Below the pieces are notes generated by a model. It had not been told where the DNA came from. It saw nothing but the letters and a program-made list of their open reading frames with translations, and ran no database searches. Below are positions 44,079 through 54,934 of a stretch of DNA of 64,000 nucleotides, one piece after another (within the stretch, counting starts at the first letter, position 1; the number at the start of each line of letters is the position of its first letter). This DNA comes from Morinoia aosen (taxonomy: Eukaryota; Arthropoda; Malacostraca; Amphipoda; Talitridae): contig CM059572.1 in assembly GCA_030386875.1 (NCBI GenBank), positions 34,469,732-34,533,731 on the forward strand, read 5' to 3'. The translations under genes were made by a program, and so were the position numbers.

Positions 44079-44537
44079 ATGCCTCGTCTTTCCGTTGATA
44101 ACCGCAAGGAGATAATTAAACTACACAACAATGGAATATCCAACCGTGAAATTGGTCGTCGATTGAATTGTGACGAAAAAACCGTCCGGCTAACATTGCA
44201 AAAGCATCAAAAGACTGGCAGCATTCATGACATCCCAAAATGTGGACGCCCAAGGGTGACATCGGCCAGAGAAGATCATGCCATCAAGATCCGGAGTCTT
44301 CGCAACAGATTTGAAAGTACCCCAGAGCTGCGTAAAGAGTGTGGTCTTATTGGAAAGTGCTCTGTGTCAACTGTCAAAAATCGGCTGAAAGAGTTTAAGC
44401 TAAGGGGATGCATTGCCAGATGCAAACCAATGATATCCGCAAAGAACAGAAAGCGTCGCTTGAATTTCACTAAGAGCCATGAAGAAACAGACGCTTTTTT
44501 CTGGAGCAAAGTTCTGTTTAGTGATGAATGCAAATTC
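44079..44537 (+). pseudogene. Tc1-like transposase, N-terminal half (left arm)
   Basis: From the ATG, about 153 codons follow the Tc1 family layout: first helix-turn-helix (RKEIIKLHNNGISNREIGRR), GRPR AT-hook-like linker, second helix-turn-helix (TPELRKECGLIGKCSVSTVK), and the start of the DDE domain up to VLFSDECKF, which contains the first catalytic Asp. The sequence then runs into the loop of the palindrome, so the second Asp and the last catalytic residue are lost. A complete transposase is about 340 aa. The frame has no internal stop in this arm, so a DNA-binding-only protein could be made. Such a product could in principle compete with full transposase (inference). Confidence 0.85.
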
Positions 44538-44554
44538 AATAGGCATTCAAATTC

Positions 44555-45012
44555 AATTTGCATTCATCACTAAACAGAACTTTGCTCCAGAAAAAAGCGT
44601 CTGTTTCTTCATGGCTCTTAGTGAAATTCAAGCGACGCTCTCTGTTCTTTGCGGATATCATTGGTTTGCATCTGGCAATGCATCCCCTTAGCTTAAACTC
44701 TTTCAGCCGATTTTTGACAGTTGACACAGAGCACTTTCCAATAAGACCACACTCTTTACGCAGCTCTGGGGTACTTTCAAATCTGTTGCGAAGACTCCGG
44801 ATCTTGATGGCATGATCTTCTCTGGCCGATGTCACCTTTGGGCGTCAACATTTTGGGATGTCATGAACGCTGCCAGTCTTTTGATGTTTTTGCAATGTTA
44901 GCCGGACGGTTTTTTCGTCACAATTCAATCGACGACCAATTTCACGGTTGGATATTCCATTGTTGTGTAGTTTAATTATCTCCTTGCAGTTATCAACGGA
45001 AAGACGATGCAT
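44555..45012 (-). pseudogene. Tc1-like transposase, N-terminal half (right arm, broken)
   Basis: Mirror copy of the left arm. ATG at 45012-45010, but with substitutions early in the protein (second residue His instead of Pro, Cys in place of Arg in the first helix) and a TGA in place of the Gly codon of the GRPR linker (about 44847). The reading frame after the stop is still open to the loop. Non-functional. Confidence 0.85.
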
Positions 45013-45370
45013 GACTAAAATTTATGTAAGATTTTAGCACTTTATGGTCTTCACTAGCACTGATAACAATTACAAATACCCGATCGCAGCTTAAAAGCGG
45101 ACATTGTAGCATATTTACATCAAAATCCTACCATGCGGAGTTTCTTTTTGTCATGCAGACTTTGTCCATTTCATATGAAATGACGTCTACACAGTTACTG
45201 GGTAGCAGAAAAATAAATTTCAGAATTCATATCTATAGATTAAAAGGCATAGAATTTTATGGTGTAAAGTTTGCTTCAAATGATTAGTTATATTTGCTAT
45301 TATTTAAAATATAATAAAAAATAAGGCAGTGCGGAGTTACTTTCTGGCGCCACTGTACATTGCTTGGGCA

Positions 45371-46990
45371 TTGTGGAGTGTTGCTCTGTCGCAGTGGTGT
45401 TGTGGAGTGTTGCTCTGTCGCAGTGGTGTTGTGGAGTGTTGCTCTGTCGCAGTGGTGTTGTGGAGTGTTGCTCTGTCGCAGTGGTGTTGTGGAGTGTTGC
45501 TCTGTCGCAGTGGTGTTGTGGAGTGTTGCTCTGTCGCAGTGGTGTTGTGGAGTGTTGCTCTGTCGCAGTGGTGTTGTGGAGTGTTGCTCTGTCGCAGTGG
45601 TGTTGTGGAGTGTTGCTCTGTCGCAGTGGTGTTGTGGAGTGTTGCTCTGTCGCAGTGGTGTTGTGGAGTGTTGCTCTGTCGCAGTGGTGTTGTGGAGTGT
45701 TGCTCTGTCGCAGTGGTGTTGTGGAGTGTTGCTCTGTCGCAGTAGTGTTGTGGAGTGTTGCTCTGTCGCAGTAGTGTTGTGGAGTGTTGCTCTGTCGCAG
45801 TAGTGTTGTGGAGTGTTGCTCTGTCGCAGTGGTGTTGTGGAGTGTTGCTCTGTCGCAGTGGTGTTGTGGAGTGTTGCTCTGTCGCAGTAGTGTTGTGGAG
45901 TGTTGCTCTGTCGCAGTAGTGTTGTGGAGTGTTGCTCTGTCGCAGTAGTGTTGTGGAGTGTTGCTCTGTCGCAGTAGTGTTGTGGAGTGTTGCTCTGTCG
46001 CAGTAGTGTTGTGGAGTGTTGCTCTGTCGCAGTGGTGTTGTGGAGTGTTGCTCTGTCTCAGTGGTGTTGTGGAGTGTTGCTCTGTCGCAGTGGTGTTGTG
46101 GAGTGTTGCTCTGTCGCAGTGGTGTTGTGGAGTGTTGCTCTGTCGCAGTGGTGTTGTGGAGTGTTGCTCTGTCGCAGTAGTGTTGTGGAGTGTTGCTCTG
46201 TCGCAGTATTGTTGTGGAGTGTTGCTCTGTCGCAGTTGTGTTGTGGAGTGTCGCTCTGTCGCAGTGGTGTTGTGGAGTGTTGCTCTGTCGCAGTGGTGTT
46301 GTGGAGTATTGCTCTGTCGCAGTGGTGTTGTGGAGTGTTGCTCTGTCGCAGTGGTGTTGTGGAGTGTTTCTCTGTCGCAGTGGTGTTGTGGAGTGTTGCT
46401 CTGTCGCAGTGGTGTTGTGGAGTGTTGCTCTGTCGCAGTAGTGTTGTGGAGTGTTGCTCTGTCGCAGTAGTGTTGTGGAGTGTTGCTCTGTCGCAGTAGT
46501 GTTGTGGAGTGTTGCTCTGTCGCAGTGGTGTTGTGGAGTGTTGCTCTGTCTCAGTGGTGTTGTGGAGTGTTGCTCTGTCGCAGTGGTGTTGTGGAGTGTT
46601 GCTCTGTCGCAGTGGTGTTGTGGAGTGTTGCTCTGTCGCAGTGGTGTTGTGGAGTGTTGCTCTGTCGCAGTAGTGTTGTGGAGTGTTGCTCTGTCGCAGT
46701 ATTGTTGTGGAGTGTTGCTCTGTCGCAGTTGTGTTGTGGAGTGTCGCTCTGTCGCAGTGGTGTTGTGGAGTGTTGCTCTGTCGCAGTGGTGTTGTGGAGT
46801 ATTGCTCTGTCGCAGTGGTGTTGTGGAGTGTTTCTCTGTCGCAGTGGTGTTGTGGAGTGTTTCTCTGTCGCAGTGGTGTTGTGGAGTGTTGCTCTGTCGC
46901 AGTGGTGTTGTGGAGTGTTGCTCTGTCGCAGTCATATTGTGGTGTGCTGCTCAGTCGCAGTCATATTGCGGTGTGTTGACAAGTCGCAGT
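45371..46990. repeat. 29-bp minisatellite with a 493-bp higher-order repeat
   Basis: About 55 units of TTGTGGAGTGTTGCTCTGTC then GCAGTGGTG, starting 15 bp after the fold-back element. Variants include GTAGTG, GTATTG, TCTCAG and GTTTCTC. The pattern of rare variants is repeated at an exact offset of 493 bp (17 units): CTCTGTCTCA at 46051 and 46544; the GTATTG unit at 46201 and 46694. The last two units (46930-46990) are divergent. No phase has a stop on either strand, so ORFs of 140-532 codons are artefacts. Confidence 0.97.
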
Positions 46991-47277
46991 CCAGTGTTTT
47001 ACGAAGCACTACTCTTTCTCAGTCCCCTCATTGGAACACATTTGCAAGTGGCAGTCACATGCCTGCAACACGTGCAAGTCGCATCCGCATCACGTCACCG
47101 CAGAAAGTTGCCCGTCCCAGCCAGCCTGATTGAATCGGACTCCTCAGAAGCCCGTTGCATTTTCAACGACTTCGGATAGCATCCGATGACGTTGCGATAA
47201 GTTTCCCCTCGGGTAACTTTGATGTACAGATTCCCACTACAGAAGTTTGTGAGAAATGAACCTAGGATGCAATCAGA
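46991..47277. other. Short stretch without a recognisable gene
   Basis: Nothing recognised; array-derived ORFs end here. Confidence 0.5.
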
Positions 47278-47635
47278 TAGATTAGATTAGTCGTTAGTTT
47301 TAGCCTCCCTACCCAGCAACAATTGCGATTCAAAGAGAGGAAGGAGGAAGGCACCATTTAGTATAGAGTTAAGAAAACGCGGAATCTACGCAGAAAGTGC
47401 ATAGAAACAGTAAGTTGTGAAAGATTATGAAACAAGATCAAAGTTGAAGAAGAAAGTAGTAGGAGCTGAAGAACAGGACAGCAGTGAACCGAAAAAAAGG
47501 TAGTCCTTAACATAACAAAAACATTTTATTTCAACAGAAAGAAGGCCTACCTAACTCTCAGCTCGGGCCCTCACATTGTCCCTGTTGGAGCGCTAATTCC
47601 CATAGATACAATAATTGTATCCCCCTGAGAGGGTG
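47278..47635 (+). repeat. Family A, copy 12 (full length)
   Basis: AGATTAGATTAGTCGTTAGT at the 5' edge, TTTTAGCCTCCCTACCCAGC, AAAGAGAGGAAGGAGGAAGG, GAACCGAAAAAAAGGTAGTC, CTCAGCTCGGGCCCTCACAT, CCATAGATACAATAATTGTA, CCCCCTGAGAGGGTG. Confidence 0.93.
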
Positions 47636-47764
47636 CAAACAGATAAATTGGTCCAACAGATACTCGTATAAAAAGCATTTATAAATTTTATTCGACAGAG
47701 ATCAAAACATTATTTAAAAGTTGTGTCTGTTCCAGACGGGTATTGTTGAATGTGCTTCGTACCA

Positions 47765-47865
47765 TCGCTTGAAAATACAGCTCGGGTCCTCACATTTCCC
47801 CTCTGAGAGCACTAAGTCCCATAGATACAATAGCTGTGTCCTCTTAAGGAGGACAGTGGTTTCTC
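47765..47865 (+). repeat. Family A, copy 13 (3' end only)
   Basis: CAGCTCGGGTCCTCACATTT, CCCCTCTGAGAGCACTAAGT, CCCATAGATACAATAGCTGT and a degenerate TCCTCTTAAGGAGG end. Confidence 0.85.
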
Positions 47866-48014
47866 CCGTGCTAGAGCGTGTTCACTCAAAATAGATGCAA
47901 GAAAGAAGAATGGAATTCTATAACTTAGCCTTGTTTTTTTTCAGTTCTGCAGTCGCAATTGAATACGTTCCAAAACTTGAAAGCATGAACTCAATTTAGA
48001 ATACATTCACATTT

Positions 48015-48180
48015 ATTGGTTAGTTAGTCCGTCTTTCTGTCACGCTTATAAGGATGCTTAATGACCGTATCTGTGAAACGAGTTTCACCAGTGCACAAGT
48101 ACAAGAATACTTTAATCGCGAGTACTATTAGGATGGCGAGTATTATTAGGATGGAAATATTTCTTGGTCATCAACGTCTG
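48015..48180 (+). repeat. Family C, copy 2
   Basis: TTTCTGTCACGCTTATAAGG, GATGCTTAATGACCGTATCT, GTGCACAAGTACAAGAATAC and a duplicated TATTAGGATGG; collinear with 5155-5310. Confidence 0.7.
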
Positions 48181-49087
48181 GAAGATTTATTTGTGGAAAA
48201 TATCGAATCATATAATTTTAGATGGTCCAAGTACGCTACTATCCGTTACATATTGACCTAATTACATTACTTAAAGACCTAATATTTAGTAATCATTACG
48301 ATAATGCCAACCTTATACCTAATTATCAAAGATTTCACTTTTTTCTATCGACTAACAGGAACAGTGAAAACTTATAAAGTTGCTTTTCAAAGAAACGCTC
48401 CAACGACGCTACGGTTGAGATCAAAAACAGTCGAAGCTCATGCGAGCCGAAGAACGAGGATCTGGAAAGCGCGCGCTCGGTCAAATTAGAAATAAAGCCG
48501 GCCTTAAGACGAGGTAATTCTGCTCGAGTTTATGATGATCAGCGCCGGCATTTGGAAGCCAATAGCTTTGGTTCGTTGGAGCGCAGCGCTGCAGTCGCAT
48601 CTATTTTTGCAGGGGTGCCAAAAATGAAGTCTTTTGGTGTTGCCGAAACCGAAATCAATAAGTGAAATTTTCTGGCAGAGGCGTCAGACCCGCATTTTTT
48701 GACGGTGCATAGAAAGGAATTTTGGCAGTAATATCGCAGGTGAATTTTTTTGACAGGCGTTACAGATAACATTTTCTGACAGATGTCAGCTTGCAAGACG
48801 TACATCAAACTGTTTCACGAACGACTTCAATTTCTCAGAAATGTTGACGAACTTCTCACATACAATTTATGTTCTTGGAAACTCCGACTCTCTCATAACG
48901 AATGTTAAAAATTACACGAAATCACTTTTGAATGTTTGATTCTGGGGTTTAGTGTGAACACTGAATAAATTAAAATCCATAATCCGGTCGAACAGTAACA
49001 TCAGATGCGAATACATAGGAGGTGACAAGAAATAACCAGTGCAAAGATTTTCAAGAAAATTTTTGAAACAAACAAAACAAAACAAAC
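48181..49087. other. Stretch without a recognisable gene
   Basis: The 89-codon minus-strand ORF at 48539-48808 spans loosely repeated GTCAAAAAA/GCCAGAAAA motifs, perhaps an old tandem repeat. No domain. Confidence 0.45.
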
Positions 49088-49440
49088 ATCGGCATCTTTG
49101 GGATGCTTTATTTCCAATCAAGCCTGATACAAATGATCTTAGCATTGGTTTTTCAAATGTCTTATAACTAACACTATATATAGGACACCATGACGGTTCC
49201 CCCGTAAAGCCGGTACCCATTTCCGACACCTGGGTCGAGTGGGGTTGAGTTAAACAACCAATTAAAACAAAAGCCCGTTTGGGCAATAATAATGTACCCA
49301 TTAGGTCACTGTGGCTTCCCTTTTCGGCGACACAAAGCATCAAACTTTCGATGGAACTTTTGGCGTTAGGCTCCGATACTCCGCAGCCACCGGCACACGA
49401 GCTGAACACACGACCCTGTTGTTTAGCTGAGCACGCTCCC
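49088..49440 (-). mobile_element. SINE, copy 2 (same body, different head)
   Basis: On the minus strand: CCACTCGACCCAGGTGTCGG, AAATGGGTACCGG, AGTTATAAGACATTTGAAAA, GGAAATAAAG and the hairpin GCATC-CCAAA-GATGC, all in the same order as copy 1. The 5' part (49440-49265) does not resemble the tRNA head of copy 1; a weak box B-like GTGTTCAGCTC lies near 49410. The head side touches the mariner relic. Confidence 0.75.
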
Positions 49441-49444
49441 TAGC

Positions 49445-50260
49445 TTCCAAAATTGACTACGCGCTGTGTCCATTGGATAAAGATCCGGCGAGTGGGGTGG
49501 CCATTCTGCCGGCGTGAAAAAATCCAGAAATCGGGTCTCGCGCTGGTTCTGAGTCATCATCACCTTGAGGGCCGGCTGTGATTCGCGCTGAAATGTCCAT
49601 TCTGCATCTCCAAAAGGCTGCTGAGCTCAAGTAAGTCCTACGGCCGCGAAAATGCCGCGACAGTACACTTCTTGGTTGATTATGACGTCTAAAGCGACGT
49701 GTGTTTCGGCGCTAGCGCAAATTCCTCCCCTAACTGTAACCAACTTTGAATTTTGGCGATGTTCGACGGGTACAGAAGCTCGGTGCACTAACTTCCATCA
49801 TTTTGATGGCTGTGGGTTTGCTTCACGGTTAACAGCCTCTCGTTTGTGAAGAGCATACGCTCTCATTGTCGGCCTGCGGCCCGACACTTGAGCTGACGGC
49901 GTCGTTGGAGTCCCATCAGTTTTGTCAACGGTTAAAGCTGGAATTCCTGTTGATTTTTTGCAGTGCTTGAACCCAAGTTCCTTTTCAAGTTTTAATCAAA
50001 AAGATTTTCAACTGATTCCGGTCTCACGAGCGAGTTTTCTCAAGGAGACCTTTTAATTTATGTAAACTTGCTTTTTATTGAGAGTGCACTTTTGAATGCG
50101 TTGACGATGCGCTTCTTTCATAGTGTGGGGCGATCACCATCGTAGCCAAGCTCCTCATATCGCCGCATTGCTTTCGAGACCTTCAATTTGAGACCACCGA
50201 GCTAACGAACAACTCCACATTGCAGTTTTCCAGTCAGGAATAGCTCCAAAGTGTACCACG
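49445..50260 (-). pseudogene. Decayed mariner-type transposase
   Basis: Minus-strand translations in shifting frames follow a Tc1/mariner-superfamily transposase in order. From about 50165: VSKAMRRYEELGYDGDRP (second helix-turn-helix and linker). From about 50060: SLRKLARETGIS. From about 49790: HRASVPVEHRQNSKLVTV, then RGGICASAETHVALDV and INQEVY (the WGGIS...INQ.VY block). At about 49520-49470: WPPHSPDLYPMD (the WPPxSPDLNPMD block with the last catalytic Asp). There are several stops and frame changes. Relict, unrelated in detail to the 43.7-kb Tc1 element. Ends are approximate. Confidence 0.75.
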
Positions 50261-50914
50261 CTCATTTGAAATTGTAGAAGCACGTAATTGTTGATCCCTG
50301 TCACGCTGAAAAAATAAGCAGGTACAAGAAAGCTCCAAGAAACTTTAAACTGAATCATCTGCTGCATAATTCGTTCGTTGCAAGAAGCCCTCAACTTTGT
50401 AACGAGTTATTTCTGGACACCAAGCCCATGTACTCCCAAGTAACATCAAATATTGAATGACGTTGTTTCATGCAATAATAAACGCTCCCAATGCAGCCAT
50501 AACATCAATATAAATGCCGATTAAAATAACAAAAAATTAGCATAAATGATACCAAACAAATAATCATATGTAAATTACGCATGTCCATTATAACGCTCAC
50601 GAATAGTCGCGAGAAAGTCACAACATTCTCAGCTGAATTCCTACCAAATTCCTATCCACTTACCACACCAATCATTAACCGAACTACACAACACAAGGTA
50701 CAGCAATTACTGATGCTCACATGAGTTACACGATAAAACCTGGCACAGGCTAAACAGACCACGCATCTCAGCGAGCATTTTAATGAATATGTTACATTTA
50801 ACTCAACATTTTGCTCTTACAGCAGCTTCCCGCGGAAATCTTAAAACAAAGAACAAAGTGATTTTCAAATTCATGTCAGAGAAAGTTTCAAATTTGATGA
50901 GAAAAGATTAAGTT
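50261..50914. other. Stretch without a recognisable gene
   Basis: Might include the untranslated end of the mariner relic; nothing else recognised. Confidence 0.45.
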
Positions 50915-51180
50915 AGATTACAAGGGAGATGAGGCCTCCCAAACTACATTAAAGGTGTTCCAAGAAAGGAAGGGAGAAACACAATTTAAAATAGAATTAA
51001 GGAAAGAAGAAAACTCAATTTAGAACAAATTAAGGAGCGTGGAATTTCTGATAAATATGCGTCCCTACACCCTCAGCCTCGGAACAGCCAGATGGAAAGT
51101 AGTTTATTAGAGAAGAAAAGAGTTCAAGAAAAAAATAAGAAGAGGTGAGGAAAAACGGGCAAAATTTAAACTGATTGATT
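50915..51180 (+). repeat. Family A, copy 14 (diverged, 3' end missing)
   Basis: GATGAGGCCTCCCAAACTAC, AAAGGTGTTCCAAGAAAGGA, GTCCCTACACCCTCAGCCTC, and GTGAGGAAAAACGGGCAAAA. Copy 15 follows immediately. Confidence 0.75.
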
Positions 51181-51184
51181 ATAG

Positions 51185-51535
51185 TTTATCAGTTAATTTC
51201 AGCTTCCCTAACCACAAAAAAGGTGTGCCAAAGAAAGGTAAGATGAGGGCTCAATTTAGCATGGAGTTAAGGGAACCCGGAATCTATGCACAAGGTACGT
51301 TCCCACACAAGATCCCATATGTATACAAACATCAAGTTATGATGCAAGGTTCCGAAACAAGATAAAAGTTTAAGAAGAAAGTCAGTGGTACTGAACAACA
51401 GGGCAGAGGGGAACTGAAAACGATGGTGTTTAACAAAACAAAAACCTATTCTACTCTCAGCTCAGGACCTGACATTTTCCCCTGGAAGTGCCAATTTCCA
51501 TAGATTCTATTGGTACACCCCTCTAAATGGAGAAA
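51185..51535 (+). repeat. Family A, copy 15
   Basis: TAATTTCAGCTTCCCTAACC, GTGTGCCAAAGAAAGGTAAG, ATTTAGCATGGAGTTAAGGG, AAGGTACGTTCCCACACAAG, GGACCTGACATTTTCCCCTG, CCATAGATTCTATTGGTACA. Confidence 0.9.
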
Positions 51536-52587
51536 AGCAATTAACCAAAAAATTGGGCTGTCAATGAATAAAAAAGTTTTGTTTCAATAAAAAATTATCC
51601 TACTCAACTTTATGAAAAAAATCTCACATCTCACACTAGGAATACTAATTCATATCGAAACAGTTTTATTTTTTCTGTATAGAGCTTAATGAGATTACAG
51701 TCCGGAGAAATAATATTAAATAATGAAAAGAATAATCTAATATAATATTTTACACAGTAAAATAAATAATATATCCATTTGCATGGCACTCAAATTTAAA
51801 TTATAAAGCCTACCAAAAGGAATTAAATTAAATTATAAAGCCTACCAAAAGGAATGGGTTTTCCAGATCATATCTGAGAGAACTCTCAAATTCAGAAAAA
51901 ATATTTTCAACTCAAGAAATGTTTCCAATAACACCGAATTCCAATTGCGGAGAGAATCAGCAGCTCCTCCGGCCTTAAAAGATCACCAAACATCTCGTGC
52001 AAATAGAAGCTAGAGCAGAACTTTACTGCTGCCGCTCCCAAGTTTGGATACAGAAAATATTCGACAGATGTTTACACCCCGGAATTCCGGTTGAAGAGTC
52101 TGTCTCGAAGTTGCCTCGGGCATAAAGTTTGCAATATTTGCAGTTAGTTAGCACCAGAATTATCACTCTAGTTGCTGGGCTATAGAACATGAGAGACTAT
52201 TTATTTAACGTAGATGGATGTTATGATAGTGAAAACTATTGCTATATAATAATAGGCGAAACTTTAAGGTAAATAAAATAAGGCAAAATTACTCATCGAA
52301 AAATTTAAATAAAAACGAAAATATGAGAAATAAAAAAAATCTGACGTTGATACAGTTAGAAAAAAACCGCGCTTGCTTACCCCCAATTTGTAAGGACAAT
52401 TGCACACAGCTAAAATATACCAAAAGATTTGAGCAGTACATTCGATGTATCCCATCGTTCCCACTGTTAAGACTTGCCTCGTCTTTAGTTCGTTGTGAGG
52501 ATGATGAGTAACGAAGGAAAAAATTAATTGGTAATACTTCTGCTAATTGGGTTACACTAATTAAATTTCAATTACCTTATCTATAAG
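51536..52587. other. 1 kb without a recognisable gene
   Basis: AT-rich. A direct duplication of about 25 bp, AATTATAAAGCCTACCAAAA, occurs at 51799 and 51834. A 90-codon ORF at 52239-52511 has no domain. Confidence 0.5.
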
Positions 52588-52760
52588 ACATTAACTGCGG
52601 CGGGTTAAACTGAAGTTCAATATTCAACTCAAATTTGAGTTAATTTTAGAAATCAATTCTGAAAATAACGAACATTAAATACATCGTGCCTTAGTTTAGT
52701 CCTCGTCAAGTATTTTTGAAAATTGAGTTTGTGACTACTGGTCGGTCAACAGTAGCAGCG
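52588..52760 (+). repeat. Family B, copy 4
   Basis: AACTGCGGCGGGTTAAACTG, AAGTTCAATATTCAACTCAA, ACTACTGGTCGGTCAACAGT; collinear with 28490-28690. Confidence 0.8.
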
Positions 52761-53239
52761 TAGCCAGGAGGGGGGAGGCAAGGGAACCGTGGCCCTCCTC
52801 GAAATGTTGAGCTGGGGGCCAGTTTCAGTCGCTGTTTCAAGTAAAAGAATAAAAAGATTTCTGAGAATTAATGTATTAATGATACAACACACAATATTAA
52901 TTGAACTAGTGAATTTAGCAGGCGTAGGCTGGCTCATGATTATTACTCTGCGACTACTCTGGAAATTATAGGAAATCGTCGGAAAACCAAGATGGTTTTG
53001 TCTCATGGAACCTACTGGAGTTATCAGTTTGGCGCCAAGGCTGGAAATTTTGGAGACCCAGTCTAAAGCAGCGTTTGATAACAGCATGAATGACACACGA
53101 ACCCAACAACAGGAGGAGCTAATGTCGGTCCGACAGTCAGGCGCAAATTCAAAACGAACTGACAAAAATATTTGCATACCTAAAAATTTTCGTGGTATTT
53201 TGAAACGATTCTACTCTTGGCTAACAAATAATTACAGCA
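52761..53239. other. Stretch without a recognisable gene
   Basis: Plus- and minus-strand ORFs of 60-143 codons without a recognised domain. Possibly an old coding fragment; undecided. Confidence 0.4.
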
Positions 53240-53525
53240 ACAAACCACATCATTCTTGCAACCGCATCATTCTTGCAGCCCCATCATTCCCACCCATAAT
53301 ATCATCTTTCCCACCTACATTCCCATCCTTCCCACCCACATTCCCATCCTTCCCACCCATAATCCGATAACTCCCAGTCCCATCATTCCCATCCACAATC
53401 TCATCCTTCCCACAACCCCATCATTAACACAACCCCATCATTCCCACAACCTCATTATTCCCACAACCTCATCATTCCCACAACCCCATCATTCCCATAA
53501 GCCATCATTCCCTCCAATCCATCAC
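53240..53525. repeat. About 18-bp minisatellite, CCCAC(A)ACCTCATCATT type
   Basis: About 16 units, variable: CCACAACCTCATCATT, CCCACCCATAATATCATC and CCCACCCACATTCCCATCCT forms. Clearly related in sequence to the large 17-bp array that starts 1.7 kb to the right. Confidence 0.88.
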
Positions 53526-54761
53526 CCCCATGTCTCATGGTCTAATTGGAGTCAATTTTCGCTCATCAGATAATTACATCAAGAAGGCACTGATTGCGTT
53601 ATTGTCTCGGGAGGAAGTCAGCGCTTCGGACTGGCTGGGGCGAGTTTGGCGGCAAATTTTCCCATTATACAATGATATTACTTTGCGACTTGTCATCTGT
53701 ATATACATGCTCTTTATTTAGAATCATTTACCTAAAAGTTATCGTATGATTAAAATTAATAAATATATAAATATTGAAAAATGTAATAAAACGGAAAAAT
53801 ATATTCATTGATATGCAGTCAAAAGAAATGGAAGCATTCGTTAGTACATAATTATAATGTACAGATGGAAGGTATAGCCTAATGTACTTCGCCTACATCA
53901 TAAAAAGGAAATGCGTAGAAATCTTTGAAAATCGTTCGCGAAATCTGTAGCCCATCGAAGTTTTATAAATTCTGTACACCCTCTCTTTTCTTCAAAGCCC
54001 TATCCTATCTTGAAGTTGAGATATCATGTCTGAATAAACTAAACCAATAATGACCACCTACAGGAACGCTGTAGTAGAAGAATGAATTTATCCGTGCAAT
54101 GAACGCAATCACTGCTGAACGCACTGTCTGGAATGAGCGATTTTGTCATTGTCATTCCATAAGTTTTGTCAAACCATTGTCAAATGAGCGAGTGATTTTT
54201 GAAAAAAAGTCTACGGTTCTTCAGTTCAACATTCCATTAGCTGATGCTTCTAATTGCGAAAGATGGTCCATTGGCGGGCTATTTTTAGGGTTCCGACCAA
54301 GCTGTCATTTGATTAACGCAAATTAAATTTAAAATGGTTAACGATAATTAAATTGTGATAGCGCGGTTCCAGTGCGCAACTATTGCGTATTAGAGTGTAT
54401 TGTGTGTACATTTTGTGAAATACCACAGGGTGTATCAAGTTCCGTGTATATGGCCCAGTTACCAGGCTTGTCATTGAAGAGAATTCCAAGGAAACCATCT
54501 GAAATGACAGTTTTGGATAGTACAGTAACTCATTGACGACAAATCTTGAGTTGATGTGGTAATTTTCATTTACCTGTTATGATAGGTTTGTGTAAATATT
54601 AATGCTATATTATATATTTGTAACACATTCATAGCATTAGTAACATCATTCCTATTTCTGCGCGGCGAGCACCAGTCCTGCCTCCAGGTTTACTGCGTTA
54701 GCCCGCGTTGGCAAGAGAGGGGCACATTTGTGGTGACACCTTCATTCCCACTGCATCATCA
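53526..54761. other. 1.2 kb without a recognisable gene
   Basis: ORFs of 63 and 75 codons without a domain. A lone TTCATTCCCACTGCATCATC near 54740 resembles one unit of the flanking minisatellites. Confidence 0.5.
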
Positions 54762-54930
54762 GATTAGATTAGATTTTAGTTTAAGCCTCCATAATCGCTT
54801 AAAAAAGAATGTTCCGAAGGGAGGAAAGAGGAAGACATCGTTAGTATGGAGGTGAGGGAACGCGGAATCTATTCAGAAGGGGCAAAGAAACAGTAAGTTG
54901 AGAATGAAGTTTGTAAAACATTATTATTCT
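54762..54930 (+). repeat. Family A, copy 16 (5' half)
   Basis: AGATTAGATTAGATTTTAGT, TTAAGCCTCCATAATCGCTT, GGAGGAAAGAGGAAGACATC, GGGAACGCGGAATCTATTCA, AAAGAAACAGTAAGTTGAGA. The next copy begins directly after. Confidence 0.9.
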
Positions 54931-54934
54931 ATAA

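Larger units (their letters stand above)
43734..45357. mobile_element. Fold-back Tc1-like element (two 5' halves, head-to-head)
   Basis: 1620 bp (43736-45355) between TA dinucleotides. It begins CAGTGGCGCCAGAAAGTAAC and ends with its exact complement. The whole element is a palindrome centred on 44545: arms of about 800 bp with an 18-nt loop (44537-44554). Arms are about 96-97 percent identical by eye, with no net length difference (both transposase ATGs sit symmetrically at 44079 and 45012). Each arm holds the 5' terminal region and the first 150 or so transposase codons; the 3' half of the transposon is absent. It cannot encode transposase but could be moved in trans. Confidence 0.93.

Noticed and set aside
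45337-46935. 532-codon minus-strand ORF and several plus-strand ORFs of 83-242 codons
   Set aside because: The 29-bp array has no stop codon in any phase; every ORF is the same repeat read in different frames.
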